From NCBI GenBank assembly GCA_022592435.1, contig JABYQS010000020.1:1-64000 (forward strand): a stretch of 64,000 bases of DNA. Reading direction: 5' to 3'. Below are positions 11,667 to 22,802 of the stretch, in pieces; position 1 is the first letter of the stretch, and the number at the start of each line of letters is the position of its first letter. Source of the DNA: Cerioporus squamosus. Taxonomy: Eukaryota > Basidiomycota > Agaricomycetes > Polyporales > Polyporaceae. The notes beneath the pieces are model-generated. The model was given only the letters and a program-made list of their open reading frames with translations, did no database searches and was not told the DNA's origin. A program made the position numbers and the translations under genes.

Positions 11667-14257
11667 ATGGTGAGTTCCAGGATGAGGCATGCGCATCCAC
11701 AACGATCTCACCTGTGACAGACGAGCTGTTCGGATTGTGGCGGGACGGTCATCGAGTACGATGCCGCCGCGGGTAACGGGTTTTGCGTTCAGTGTGGTAC
11801 AGTCGTTGAAGAAAACACGATTGTCAATGAGGTGCGCAGCATTGAAACTCACGCATTTGTCTGTACTCACGAATTGTGGCCACGCGCAGGTTACATTCGG
11901 AGAGACCAGCAATGGAGCGGCCATGGTGCAGGGAAGTTTCGTAGCGCAGGGAGCCAGTACGCGATCTTCCTCTTGCCCATATATGCACAGGAAAGCTGAC
12001 ATGGGTGCAGCGCGTGCGCGGATGGGAGGAATGTTTGGCAACAGGAGCGGCGGAGAGAGCAGAGAGCAGACAATCGCGAATGGTGAGTGGTGTGCTCCGC
12101 TCTCCCTATCCCTATGTATCCTCAACGTACGATTCAGCGAGCCGGAAGATACAGCAAGTCGCGACTGCGCTGAGGCTGTCAGAAGTCGTATCCCTTGCCG
12201 CGACGCGGTTATATACGCTCGCCGTCGAACACAAGTTCACTAAGGGGCGGAAAAGCATGAACGTCGTCGCCGTCTGCCTATACGTCGCGTGCAGGCAGAA
12301 GGAGACCAGAAACTACATGCTCATCGACTTTTCTGATCTGCTTCAGGTTCGTTCATTACATGCGCATATAGTACACAACTGACGCTGTTCCGCAGGTGAA
12401 CGTCTTCGAGCTCGGCCATACGTATCTGCAACTCGTCCAGACTCTGAACCTCCGACTACCCCTCGTTGACCCTTCGCACTACATCTCTCGATTCGCTGCC
12501 CTTCTCGAGTTCGGTGATGAAACGCACCAGGTCGCGATGGACGCTGTGCGGTTGGTCCAGCGATTCGACCGTGACTGGATGACGAAGGGTCGGCGCCCGG
12601 CCGGTATATGCGGTGCCTGTCTTCTGCTCGCCGCGCGCATGAACAACTTCCGGCGAAGCGTCGCGGAGATCGTCCAAGTGGTGAAGATCGCGGACACCAC
12701 TTTGAAGAAGCGACTGGAGGAGTTCCGGAAGACCCCGAGTGGTGCGCTCACGCTAGCAGACTTTCGTACAGTCTGGCTTGAGGACGAGATGGACCCGCCC
12801 GCGTATACGAAGGGGAAGGAGAAGGAAGAGAAAGAGCGGCTGTTGCAGGAGAATGGAGGAGAGCTGCCGGACGAGAAGAAGCAGAAGAAAGGCAAGGGCA
12901 AGAAGAAGAAACGGAAACGGGGCGAGGAGAGCGACGAAGAGGCGCAGCCCGAGGAGCCTCAGTACTATCTCCCCTTCAATGCTGAAGCCGGTCCATCCCA
13001 ACCCCCCAATCCATATCCTCCCGTCGATCCCGCACTCTTGAACCAGGGCATCCTGGCCGGTACTAGCCAACCTCTGCCTCTGTTCCTCCCTGAAGAGGGC
13101 GACGAGATGCAGTACGGGCTACCACAGCAGACGGGTCAGATCGACCCAGCACTGTTCGAGCCAGATCACACACTCGTCAACACCGCACCTCTGCAGCATC
13201 GACCTCCCCCTCCACCGCAGCCAGTCGACCCCGCTCTTCCTCCAGACAAAGCTATCTCACTTCCCCTCCCACCGCCCTCTCCGGTCGAAGAGACCGTCGA
13301 CGCAGCCGTGACGCAGGAGGTCTCTGACTTCCTCACGAGTGCGCAGAGTACGTTGCTCAATTCGGCACTCGACGAAGCCGAGCAGCGGCGGCGCGAGCAG
13401 TACGAGGGAGACGACGAGCTCCTCGGACTCGACGAAGAAGAGCTTGACCGGTTCATCCTCACCGAGGAAGAGGTGCGCATCAAAGAACGCGTGTGGGTCG
13501 AGATGAACAAGGAATACTTGGAAGCGTTGGCAGGTGAGCAGATACTGGCGTGCACGGGTATCGTGCAACGTCGTTGCGCGGTCGCTGAACGGTATGTTAC
13601 AGCGAAAGCGGAGCAGCAGGAGGACGAGGAGAAACAAAAGAAGACGCGCAAGGTTCGTATCCCGCACTGGCACATTCGGGTCGCTTTTCTCGACACGGCA
13701 TCATTGTTTGCACGTGTTGATTTACGGTGGCGGGAGGAGGAGGCGCTGTCTGGGGACTTATGCTGACGCTTCTGCCTCTCTTTGCAGCGACGGAAGACGA
13801 ATAACAAACCTCGCGACGCATCGACGCCGCACGGGAGCACGGCCGCGGAGTCGGTGCGCAACCTCATCAAGAAGAACCCGAGGTACAGCAAGAAGATCAA
13901 CTACAACGCGCTCAAGGACCTCTTCACGGACGACGGTGCGTCCTTCCAGATGCCCACCGGCGACGACGACAAGGACGACGATGGCCACCTGTACACGATG
14001 GACGACAAGGACGACGGAGAGGGCATGCTCATCGTCGAGGAGGAGGGCGGGGGCGGCGTCGGCCAGGTCCGGGGAGCGAAGTCGCGCTCGGCGAGTCTCG
14101 TTCCCGGTCGGGTGCCATCCCTCCTACGGCTGCCGCGAGTGCTGCTCTGGACGCAATTCCCGAGGGCGACGATGAGGAGGATGCGGAGGGGGAGGAGGAC
14201 GTAGAAGAAAAGGACGACACGTATGGGGAGTGGGACGTTTACGAACAAGAAGTATAG
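11667..14257 (+). CDS. BRF1: TFIIIB subunit BRF1 (TFIIB-related factor)
   Basis: RNA polymerase III initiation factor that bridges TFIIIC, TBP and Pol III on tRNA and 5S genes in the nucleus. The first coding exon is only the ATG (11667-11669), followed at once by an intron with GTGAGT donor. Exon 2 (11721-11831) carries the zinc ribbon (CSDC...CVQC). Further exons: 11890-11956, 12011-12082, 12138-12346, 12396-13533, 13603-13652, then 13788 onward. Two cyclin-type repeats lie about residues 85-270 (RKIQQVATAL..., RLVQRFDRDW...). A Lys/Glu-rich linker, a Pro-rich region and the BRF1 homology block (NYNALKDLF) follow. The acidic tail ending YGEWDVYEQEV is in another frame; it joins if one G is missing from the GGGG at 14071-14074. 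Without that base the frame ends at 14204. Confidence 0.93.
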
Positions 14258-14355
14258 TACTCTGTTGTATCCTTATTGTCCAGGCCAGCATTGCGCAGTA
14301 TGCATGCTCATGGAACTCGAACACTTACAATTCCGGTCCCTGGTGCTTCCTGGCC

Positions 14356-16061
14356 TCAGGCCAGATACGCGAAGGCGATCGTGCTCGCGTTGAGGTTGTG
14401 CTGCACGTATCGCCCCTGGAACCACATCTGCCCGATCTGCCACTCCGGCGCGCTGACCGTCGACGTGCCGAGTATGTTCGCGGTGCAGGTCTTCCCGTCC
14501 GCCGTCTTGTTCAGCACGTTCGTGCCCTCGTCGATGTAGTGCACCTCCGCGCTTGGCGGGAAGCTGAACCCGAAGCGCGCCGGGGGTCGCGAGCAGTCGT
14601 ACGTGCCCTGGAGACCGTGAGCATCAGACTCGGAACCGAGCACACTTGCGTGCTGGCTGAGAAGAGAGATGGCCGACGTACGAAGACAGTGGAGATTCCG
14701 TCCGAGTCGGTCTGTTCAGAGAGGTCATACCCGACAGAGAGCAGCGCGGAACGGACGACGTCCAGCGGACCGATGATGTTTGGGGTACCGTTGTCGACTG
14801 GATCGCGTGTCAGTGACCGGTCACCGTGTATGCGACTCTGTATCAGGAGGCAGAAGACTCACAGATAGGTATCAGGTGCGTCACAGGCTCTCCGTCAGTC
14901 ACGAGGAGAGCAGAGTCGGCCTCCGTTTGGTTCAGAGCGATCCAAGCATCGACCTAGGGGAAGACGTTAGGACATCGTGCGAGGAGGAGGAGGAGGTAAT
15001 ATTTCGGTAGAGATAAGGTACAGGTGTTGTGATCATGACTTCGTGCAGTGGAGGACAGCACTGACCGAGAGCGTTGGTAGGGTCGTCAAGTTCCCAGTAA
15101 TCTGCGTTTGATCTGCAATGGCGCATCAAGACCTGTGCACGTTCACGCTCAGGACCTCCAGCTGCTTACCAAGTGCTCCGAATGTCAGGGAGCCAGTGCC
15201 ATCGGTCTTCAACGTTAGGCCAAACTCGCAAGGCGAGACTACAGCGCGACTGAGCTCGACGCAGCTGCGACCGCATACGGACCTGTCGAGACCACTCACT
15301 GCCTTCCTGATCGCATATGGCCTGCGCCAGTGACTGGCCCGCGAGGAACGTCGGGTCATTGGGGTCGGTGATCATCGACGCTGGCGGACTGAATCCCATG
15401 ATCCTGACATTGTGGAGCTCTGTCAACATACGGTAACATGTATGGGGAGCCCGCGTGAGAGCATGCGCACCCATCCCCTCCAAGTGGATCGCCGTCTGTG
15501 ATGTTGCCAACCAGGAAGTCGTGAAGCGCAACGCCCGCGAACTCAGCGTCGTCCTTCACAAAGAAGAAGACTTCCTACATCGGCGTGTTCATCAGTCAGC
15601 GGTGAGGTAGCTGGCAGGTACTGAGCGAGGTTGAGTGCGAAATATACAGACCGTTGCCATCTGGACGCCGTCTTGACTCGCGCCGTTGAACTGTATGAAT
15701 TCGCCTTGGTTCCTCTGCTGGGACATGGGGTTCGGCTTGTATTTGCCTTCGCCGATGATGACTGCGAAACTTCCGGTGTCAACTGCGAGCTAATCGACGC
15801 GTTCCCCGTAAGAATGGTGCTAGGACATTGAGCGAAGAAGCAGATCGACGTGCACTGAAGTTCTGTGGCCCCACAGCGAAGTCACCATACCAGAATCCCT
15901 ATATGGCATCACGTCTCAGTGTATTGTGACATTTCGAGATTATGGCATCCTACCGCATCCAAGTGTAACGGAATACGGCTTGGAAGTGCATCAGCAGCGC
16001 TGGCGGCACGATTACACTGAAAAAGCAATGTGAGAGTGGCGAGAACGGCGAGTTTGAACAT
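14356..16061 (-). CDS. Secreted A1-like aspartic protease with atypical second motif (copy A)
   Basis: Pepsin-fold secreted protein. Ten exons join cleanly: 16061-15954, 15898-15856, 15782-15652, 15574-15471, 15403-15300, 15238-15170, 15112-15066, 14953-14863, 14797-14682, 14607-14356. After a signal peptide there is almost no propeptide (IPLHLDA) before the first strand GFWYGDFAVGPQNF and the first active-site motif IDTGSFAVII. The second motif reads FDNGTPNI, so the usual Thr/Ser after the catalytic Asp is Asn. The C-terminal strand WQIGQMWFQGRYVQH matches the pepsin C-lobe. The fold assignment is good; whether it is an active protease is uncertain. TATTAAG about 65 bases upstream may be its TATA element. 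Tandem paralogue of the gene at 17850-19486. Confidence 0.85.
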
Positions 16062-17849
16062 GTTGACGTAATCACATGCAGCGGTTGCCAATTTATCAAG
16101 CGACCTCTTGCGATGTACAAAGCTTAATACCCTCCAGGACGAACCCATGCGCAGCTGGGCGGTACGTGGCCAGATGCGATCCACCCTTGCGCTTTCACAG
16201 CGCCTCTGGTTGTGACCGCTAACCTGTGCAACTAAATTAACTTCAACCGTCAAACGCTATCATGATGGCTTCAAGGAGTTCCTAACTTGCTTTCGACGTC
16301 CGATAGAAGTACAACGGGCACATTCCGAATCGTCAGCGAGACTGCCGTTCAGAAAGTCCGACGTCCGGGCAGGACACTAAGTAGTACTGACGCTGTTGTA
16401 CAGGGACAAGACGGAGGGTGTTTCGCGGAATTCAATATTGCAGTCGTCATTGTAGACATTCCGCACACTGACCGTTGACACGAGCGAGATGCGCCGCGGT
16501 CGACAAGTATAACTGTCATAGGGCCGAGATAAACGCGAGGCGGAGGTGGAAGTTCGAGCGCAAGGGATCTGGCGCTCGTACCGCTTAAAGAAACCCACCT
16601 GCCTTATCCGTAGAATAGCCACGTGGCAAAGCAGCCGAACAAGGACCCGACGAACCGCGACGAACCCGCCCTAGAGCTCAAGCGCTCAAGCTTTCGTGGA
16701 GTCTTCCTTCTCGTCCGTGAAGCCTTCTGCGTCCGCTGAGCGGAAGTAAAAGACATCATGGAAGAGAAAAAGGACCCATCCGAAGGATGGGTTCCCCCGG
16801 CCGGAGGAGAAGTTTAACCTCCGCACATCAGTGCAGATCTAGAGGCCCGCGACGAATTGGACTCGTCGCGAGTCTGTCAGCACCGAGGGTGCGACAGAGG
16901 CGAGAAACAGCATAAGCTGCTTCATCCGGCAGGGGGTTGATCACGCCCTCCCGCTTTCCGCGCGGCCGTTGTCGGTCGAGTCGAGTGGCGCCGTTTGCGC
17001 GCGAGTCGAGCTGCCTATCACAAAGAAAGCAGATCAAAGGCAACTACAGCCTCAACGCGACACGCAGCTGCAACACTGACAAGTCACCAATATCTCCGCT
17101 ATATGCACGAGAGAACAGATTGTCAGGGTCCACACAGATGATAGCATCACGAACTGACGATGAGTAGACTTACCAAGCGAACCCATGTCATGGTCTCTGT
17201 CCTCTCGCGCTTGGTCTTGGGTCTTCGTCGGACGCATACAGTCACCCTCGCCTTGAGTGCGCTCCTCATCTATATGTGGTCAACCCAGCGACGAAACAGG
17301 CCCACGGCACAACCCCCTCGGGGCAGCCCGACTGCGAAGGGGCGTCCCCGTTGCAGCCGAGGACGTACCACCCTAGCCTGAGGAATCAGGATCCGGAGGT
17401 CTTGAGCGTACCCGGGTGCGCGTTGTCCATCGTCCGTGGTCCATCGTCCGTCGCCCGGTGAGGGAGGTGGTGGTGCGAAGGCAAGATAGGGTAGGGCATG
17501 GCGTCACCCCACCATGGGTTTTATACTTAGGGCTGTCGATCGGGGCAGCCCTCGCTCGCGACTGACATAGGACGACTGCACCTGCCCGATTCGGCCCACC
17601 GACGTCACTATCGCACTTCTGTGGACCTCTGCGAGCTCATGATCTTCCTCATACGCCGAGCTGGAGTACTCGCAGTCTGTGAGGCGACTGTATGCGCGTT
17701 TCATTGTATATGGTCGGGCTGCTCGGAATATTGATGAAGTTGACGCCGCAGGGACCGCGAAACATGTCGTATACCTACTCCGAGTCCGGAACGACCACAA
17801 CCCCAATCCGTCGTTCAACCCCTCGTCTCGTCCGCATCCCCACTCAGAT
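16062..17849. other. Intergenic region with a hairpin-rich block
   Basis: 1.8 kb between the two tandem proteases. No protein gene supported. The centre (about 16700-16900) is a chain of strong inverted repeats, listed separately. A 14-base direct repeat (17425-17438, 17439-17452) is minor. Confidence 0.5.
16732..16898 (-). ncRNA. Candidate structured RNA: five consecutive strong hairpins
   Basis: Within 167 bases there are five inverted repeats in series: 16732-16744 (5-bp arms), 16774-16792 (8-bp perfect arms plus two more pairs), 16802-16823 (6 bp), 16848-16870 (8 bp perfect, 7-nt loop) and 16873-16898 (11 bp with one bulged A). Read on the minus strand, the second hairpin is capped by C(UUCG)G, an exceptionally stable RNA tetraloop, which is why I place it on the minus strand. 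No open frame of interest covers it. I do not recognise RNase P, MRP, SRP or U3 signatures. It may be an ncRNA or a mobile-element relic. Confidence 0.35.
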
Positions 17850-19486
17850 CTACTCAGCGAGGTCCGCGAAAGAGACGGTGTTGTTGTCCAAGTCGTGCTG
17901 GACGTAGCGGCCCTGGAACCACGTCTGTCCGATGGACCACTCCGCCGGACCGACAGTCGACGTGCCCAGGACGTTCGCCGTGCAGATCTTCCCGTCCGCC
18001 GTCCGGTTGAGCACGTTCGCCCCCGCGTCGACGTAGTGCACGGCGCTGCTTGGGGGGAAGCTGAAACCGAAGCGCGCGGGGGCGCGCGAGCAGTCGTACG
18101 TCCCCTGACAGCAGGAGTCAGATCACGTTGGCCAATCGCCAGCTGGAGGGGACAGGGAGGGGGGAGGGGGAGAGGCGAGGTGCGTACCAGGACCACTGTG
18201 ATGCCGCTGTCGGCGTCCGTCTGCTGGGAGATGTTGTAGCCTACGGACTGGAGTACGGTCCGCACTTGGTCGGAAGGTCCCATGATGTTCGGACCGCCGC
18301 TGTCGACTGACAAGAGGGTCGGGTCAGATGACAGTGTCGAGATGCAGCTGAAGGCGGGAGCGAAGTTGTCTCACATACGGCCTGGATCTGTCCGAAGGAT
18401 TTGCCATCGACGATGAGGAGCGGAGAGTCGGCCTCGCTGGTGACGTTGACGCTCCATGAGTCTTGCTGTGGTGAGGCTCAGTGTCGAGTAACACGGGAAA
18501 AGTAGAGGAATGGGGTAGACGCACCGTCGTGGTGGGCACAGTGGTCACTTCGCCGCTGATCTTGGACGTGTCTGAACCATAAGTGCGAAGGGTTTGTAAG
18601 AAGTAGTGCACTGGCAGGCGGCACCAGAGACTTGCACGCACCCATCTCGCCAAAAATGAAGCTTCCGCTTCCGTTCGTCCCCAAGGCTAGTGCGAACTGA
18701 CAAGGGGAGACTATTGTATTCGCGTCAGCGCCACCCTGGGATCACAGGTAGGCGATACGTACCAGTCCCAGCCTCGCACAGGGTCTCCATGAGACCTTGC
18801 CCAGACGAGAAGGTAGGGTCGCCTCCGCTGAAGTCAGAGGCCGGGGGACTAAATCCTGCGACGCTACTCGAGCAATCAGCAATCGTGCCAGTCCCATTAA
18901 GTTGGCAAGACTCACCCATCGCCGGGGAGAGGATCCCCATCAGTGATGTTCCCCACCAGGAAGTTGCTCACGTTCACCCCCGCGAACGTGACGTCGTCGA
19001 GGACAAAGGAAGGGGTTTCCTAGGGTACGCATACCAGGTCAGGACTCGGACTCAGGCAGTAGCAAGAGGGAAGAAGAGACTTGCCGCCGCAGGCCCGGTG
19101 CCGTCTTCGCTGGCGCCGTTGAACTGGATGAACTCGCTGAGGTTCGTCTGCCGCGACGTGGGGCTCGGGAGGTACTTCCCCTTCTCGATGAGGATGGCGA
19201 AGCTGCCCGTGTCGATCGGGAGCTGTGAACGATGTTGTTGAGTTATAACTCCGCCTTTCGGGATATCGTGAAGCTTACGGTGAAGGTCTGTGATCCGACG
19301 CCGAACTCGCCGAACCAGAAGCCCTGCCAGCAGAAGCGCAAGATCCGAGTCAGTGCGTGTCGCAGTGGTAAGAAAGGGGGGGGGAGGGAGGCTCACCTTC
19401 TCCAGGTGCAGCGGTACGCTGGGCGGCAGAGCATGCGCGAGCGCAGCTGCTGAAAGCAAAAGAAGAGACGAAGTTGTCGGCGACAT
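17850..19486 (-). CDS. Secreted A1-like aspartic protease with atypical second motif (copy B)
   Basis: Tandem paralogue of copy A with the same ten-exon plan: 19486-19397, 19323-19279, 19222-19085, 19019-18916, 18863-18763, 18710-18642, 18571-18525, 18465-18375, 18306-18188, 18104-17850. Signal peptide of about 17 residues (Ser/Leu/Ala core), a short PSVPLHLEK stretch, then GFWFGEFGVGSQTF and the first motif LPIDTGSFAILI. Second motif FDSGGPNIMGP; C-terminal strand WSIGQTWFQGRYVQHD. Intron 3 uses a GC donor (GCAAGT at 19084-19079); only this choice keeps the conserved ETPSFVLDDVTF frame. Likely an extracellular acid protease; catalysis is inferred, not shown. Confidence 0.87.
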
Positions 19487-19565
19487 GGGAGCTGGTCCTG
19501 ACGAGTCGCCACCGATCGTGATACAGGTGGTACTGTAAGTGCTGGCATGCCGCATCCACTTGGTA

Positions 19566-19571
19566 CTTATA
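19566..19571 (-). promoter_or_regulatory. TATA-like element of aspartic protease copy B
   Basis: TATAAG on the minus strand about 80 bases before the ATG at 19486. Confidence 0.4.
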
Positions 19572-20023
19572 CTCCCAGATGTGATGGCGCACGTGAAGTC
19601 AATGAGCGCAGTCGAAACGGGCTTGGGACAGCGTCGTGGAAGTCGATCGCAGATCCGAGAGCTAAGTAAGTACTATAGGATACTTATTTGCCGCAGGAGG
19701 CGGTGTGCAGTGCGGTGCCGCATCAGCGTCGGCAGCAGCGCGCGTCGTTGCAGGTCGTTGATCTTGCAGGCCGCGGCTGGAGCTTGCGCGGTCGCTCGAA
19801 ACAGTGACACACCGCTTGAGAACGGAGAGACGGCACATGGAAAGTGGCATAGTGAACGCGCGTTACAGACCGGAAACCAACTGTATTCACGCAGCTTATA
19901 TCGTTGATTGACGTCCTCGCACAGTCCGCAGTCCGCGGGGCTCGAGGAGCCAAGGTCGTATTACACCGTGAGCCAAGAGAACTACTTTTTCCCTTCGGAG
20001 TCTTCCCAGAACATGGTATGAAG
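19572..20023. other. Intergenic spacer
   Basis: Between the protease promoter and the trehalase stop. No gene supported. Confidence 0.5.
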
Positions 20024-22748
20024 CTATGCCATGAGGAGCGCAGCAACAAACGCGAGAGCGACGGTGATGGTGGGGGCAACCCGGACGCTCGACGCGGCAT
20101 TGCTACCGCCAGTAGTAGCGGTCGTGGAAGTGGCCTGCGCAAGGAGGTCAGGGCACTGCGGCGCAACGAGGACGTCCCCATAGGTGCTCGCGACCCAAAG
20201 GACCACGCCGTTCGTCCAGCCGAAACCAGCCTGAACGGTGTACTCGCCGCCACGACCTGCAGAGTCGACGTCGGAGATGGAGAACTTCTCGAACATCTAG
20301 AGGGCGCGGGAGAATCGTTAGCACGTCGAGCATCGTACGCAGTTCGCTGAATGGACGTCAACGTACGTTTCCAGTGTTGTTGACGCTCTGGGTCACGTTC
20401 AGCTCCTGGTCCGACAGCCTCGGGAGAACATTCGGGATCTCTCCACCCGTCGCACGCCAGCTGCAAAGCGCACTCGTGAGGTAGCGGTTCGCAAGCTCGC
20501 GCTGGAGGGTCGCAGCCCATCCCTCGCCTTCGGTCTTGTTGCCACCGTTGACGACGGTGCCGTCGAGCTTGTTGACATCGGCCGACGATCCGGTCGTGCT
20601 CGCATTGTTGCTGCCGAGAGCCTGCTTCGGGAGCGCATCCTCGGACACGTAGAGCTGGCCGTCCGGGATCAGACTGAAGGTGGACTGGCCGTTACTCGGC
20701 GTGGGTAGCGCGCCCGAGGTGACGTTCGAGGGTAGAGCACGGAGGGCCTCTAGCGCGATGTACTGATGCGGCGGCCAGGCATTGGGTGCATCCCTGTGTC
20801 GTCATCGGGAGTCCTGAGTATGAAGTACTGCACGGTCTGAATCTTGGAATGACGTACCATTGCAGACCCGTCTCGAGGAAGGTAACGGGATACGTCCCGT
20901 TGTATCGGTTGAGGACCATATTGAGCGAAGAGAAAAAGCCGAAGGCCTGCTCGCTCGAAGAAAGCAACTCGTCGGGAACGATGCCATTCCAAAGAGGGTA
21001 GAAGGTCGCGACATTGAAGAGGGTGCTCCGCGCGTTCGCCGTCAGATTGAAGTCGTAGAAGGCAAGCTTAGACGGGTCCCAAAAGAGATCAAGGATACCA
21101 GCGCGGATAGACTCGGCAGCATCTCGGTGAGCAGAGACAGCAGAGGAGTTCTCCTTGTGAGATTCGTAGAGATCCGCGAGCAGGAGATGAGCCTTATCTG
21201 TAGGAGGTCAGCGTCAAAGCCGCTCACGAGAGGTTACGCGGGCGGGAATGGGGACATACAGAGGATGCTATTTAGGCAAATCGGGACGGTGCCACGAACA
21301 TTCAGCGATCGGAGCTTGGGGTTCTGATCTGCTGCGCTGCCAGCAAGAGGATCTTTGAGCCAGCGGGCGGAGTAGTCCCAACCAGTCTCGGCGCCACTCG
21401 CCAGCTCAGCGTAGAGGTTCGAGCGCTCGTCCTCAGTTAGAGGTGTGGACAATGTTGGATCGTTGGCCGTCAGGTAGTCTGCATTGGAAAGGGTCAGCCA
21501 CTTCGCTCAGGACGGCCCATCAAGACGACGAACCTGTCAGATAAGACTCCGGGCGAGGAGCGGTGTTGTTGACCGCGTAACGCGCCATCGTATATGTCTT
21601 GTTCGTGAACGGGCTGGTAACATTGATACTGCGGTTCTCCGCCCACCACTTGAATTCGGCCTCAGCGAGAGGGAGGGCCCGATCAAGAACGGAGGTGTCA
21701 TTGCTCGCAGCAACATAATCAGAGAGCATCTGTCAAGGGAACTAAGCCACGTCACACAGAACAGCATACGACCTTCCTCACATGGATGAACAGCGGCGGC
21801 TGAGAGCGATTGAGGTCTGCAGTCACGTAAGCGGGGCGAAGTGACATGGCATGATCATGCGGTACGCACAGTAAATGCGACCACCGTTGGGGATAAAGCC
21901 GAAGTTTTCCAATTCGTCCATGAAGTTCTCGAGTGTGTCCTTGACAATGTCGTAGAGCTCAGATTGTATGAGACCTTGCACAATCCAATACGAGTCCCAG
22001 TAGTCTGATGGGCGAGGGGTCAGCATGACGCGCAGGAATTACAAGCCGAGACTCACATTGCTCTCGGAAGCGACCACCGGGAACGACAAAGGTATGGTTG
22101 AGGGGTATCAAAGAACTCTCGCAGCTACCGCTGTCTGTGCCCTCCGGGCATAGCGCAGACTGGTTGGTCTGCCTGATGAGTTGCGTCCAGAACCCATGGA
22201 CGGTTTGCGAAAAGGCCTTGACCAGGGGATCAGATACGTTGTTCAAGAACGCCGGGTTAGCATTGAAGCTCGTCAACGCAACGGCCTCGAGTTCAAGACC
22301 CTCGCCCCGGAAGTTGTTATCGACGAAGTCGACGATGTTGCCCTCAGTGTCGTTCGAAATCGCTTTGAAGGCGGAGAGCACTTCTTGGGAGGACTTCGAG
22401 GTGGGCTTGTCGACGAAGGTTTTAGGGTCCGCGTAAAGTGCAGCGACGTTCACGGTTTGGAGGAACTACCGTCACACGGTGCAATCAGGTCCCTTGAACT
22501 CGTACGCCACATACGTCAACGGCACTCACCTCGCCCGCACAGAATATTTTGCTAGGACACCATGCCTGGGTCGGCGGAAGGGGTACTTGGGACGGAAGAG
22601 ACGACGAGAGAGGTGCACTGGGACTCGCGACCGCTGTCGATACTGTGATGGCCGGTGAGGTAACGCTGCTCGTTACGGGACCCTGGGGAAGGGCGCGGAC
22701 ACCGAGCAGAAAGCCCGAGGAGAGCAACACAGCGGGCCAGTGCACCAT
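20024..22748 (-). CDS. Secreted/cell-surface trehalase, GH37
   Basis: Hydrolyses alpha,alpha-trehalose to two glucose. Nine exons: 22748-22530, 22465-22057, 22004-21870, 21816-21782, 21729-21534, 21478-21260, 21197-20858, 20793-20367, 20296-20024. Signal peptide MVHWPAVLLSSGFLLG then a Ser/Thr/Pro stretch. Trehalase signature 1 PGGRFREQYYWDSYW is formed across the exon 2-3 junction and signature 2 QWDAPNAWPP across exons 7-8. The family's acid catalyst Asp sits in ETGWDYSARW and the base Glu in GRGGEYTVQAGFGWTNG. The end is a small-residue/hydrophobic tail (APTITVALAFVAALLMA) after a Ser/Thr/Ala-rich linker, suggesting a GPI or membrane anchor. Many Asn glycosylation sites. I preferred the ATG at 22748 over 22766 because the TATA box at 22796 leaves room for a leader. 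Confidence 0.92.
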
Positions 22749-22795
22749 CTTGTCTGGAGACTTCATCGACGCGGGGTAAAGGATGCGGGGCAGGG

Positions 22796-22802
22796 TTATA
22801 TA
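22796..22802 (-). promoter_or_regulatory. TATA box of the trehalase gene
   Basis: TATATAA on the minus strand, 48 bases upstream of the chosen ATG. Confidence 0.55.

Noticed and set aside
13166..13900. 244-codon minus-strand frame, very Ser/Arg-rich
   Set aside because: Antisense to the charged C-terminal half of BRF1; composition mirrors the Glu/Asp codons of the real gene.
14067..14095. 29-nt GT...AG segment as an intron in BRF1's tail
   Set aside because: Too short for the spliceosome here, where other introns are 50-70 nt; a missing G explains the frame better.
17425..17452. 14-base direct repeat, two copies
   Set aside because: Too few and too short to be a CRISPR array or a microsatellite of interest.
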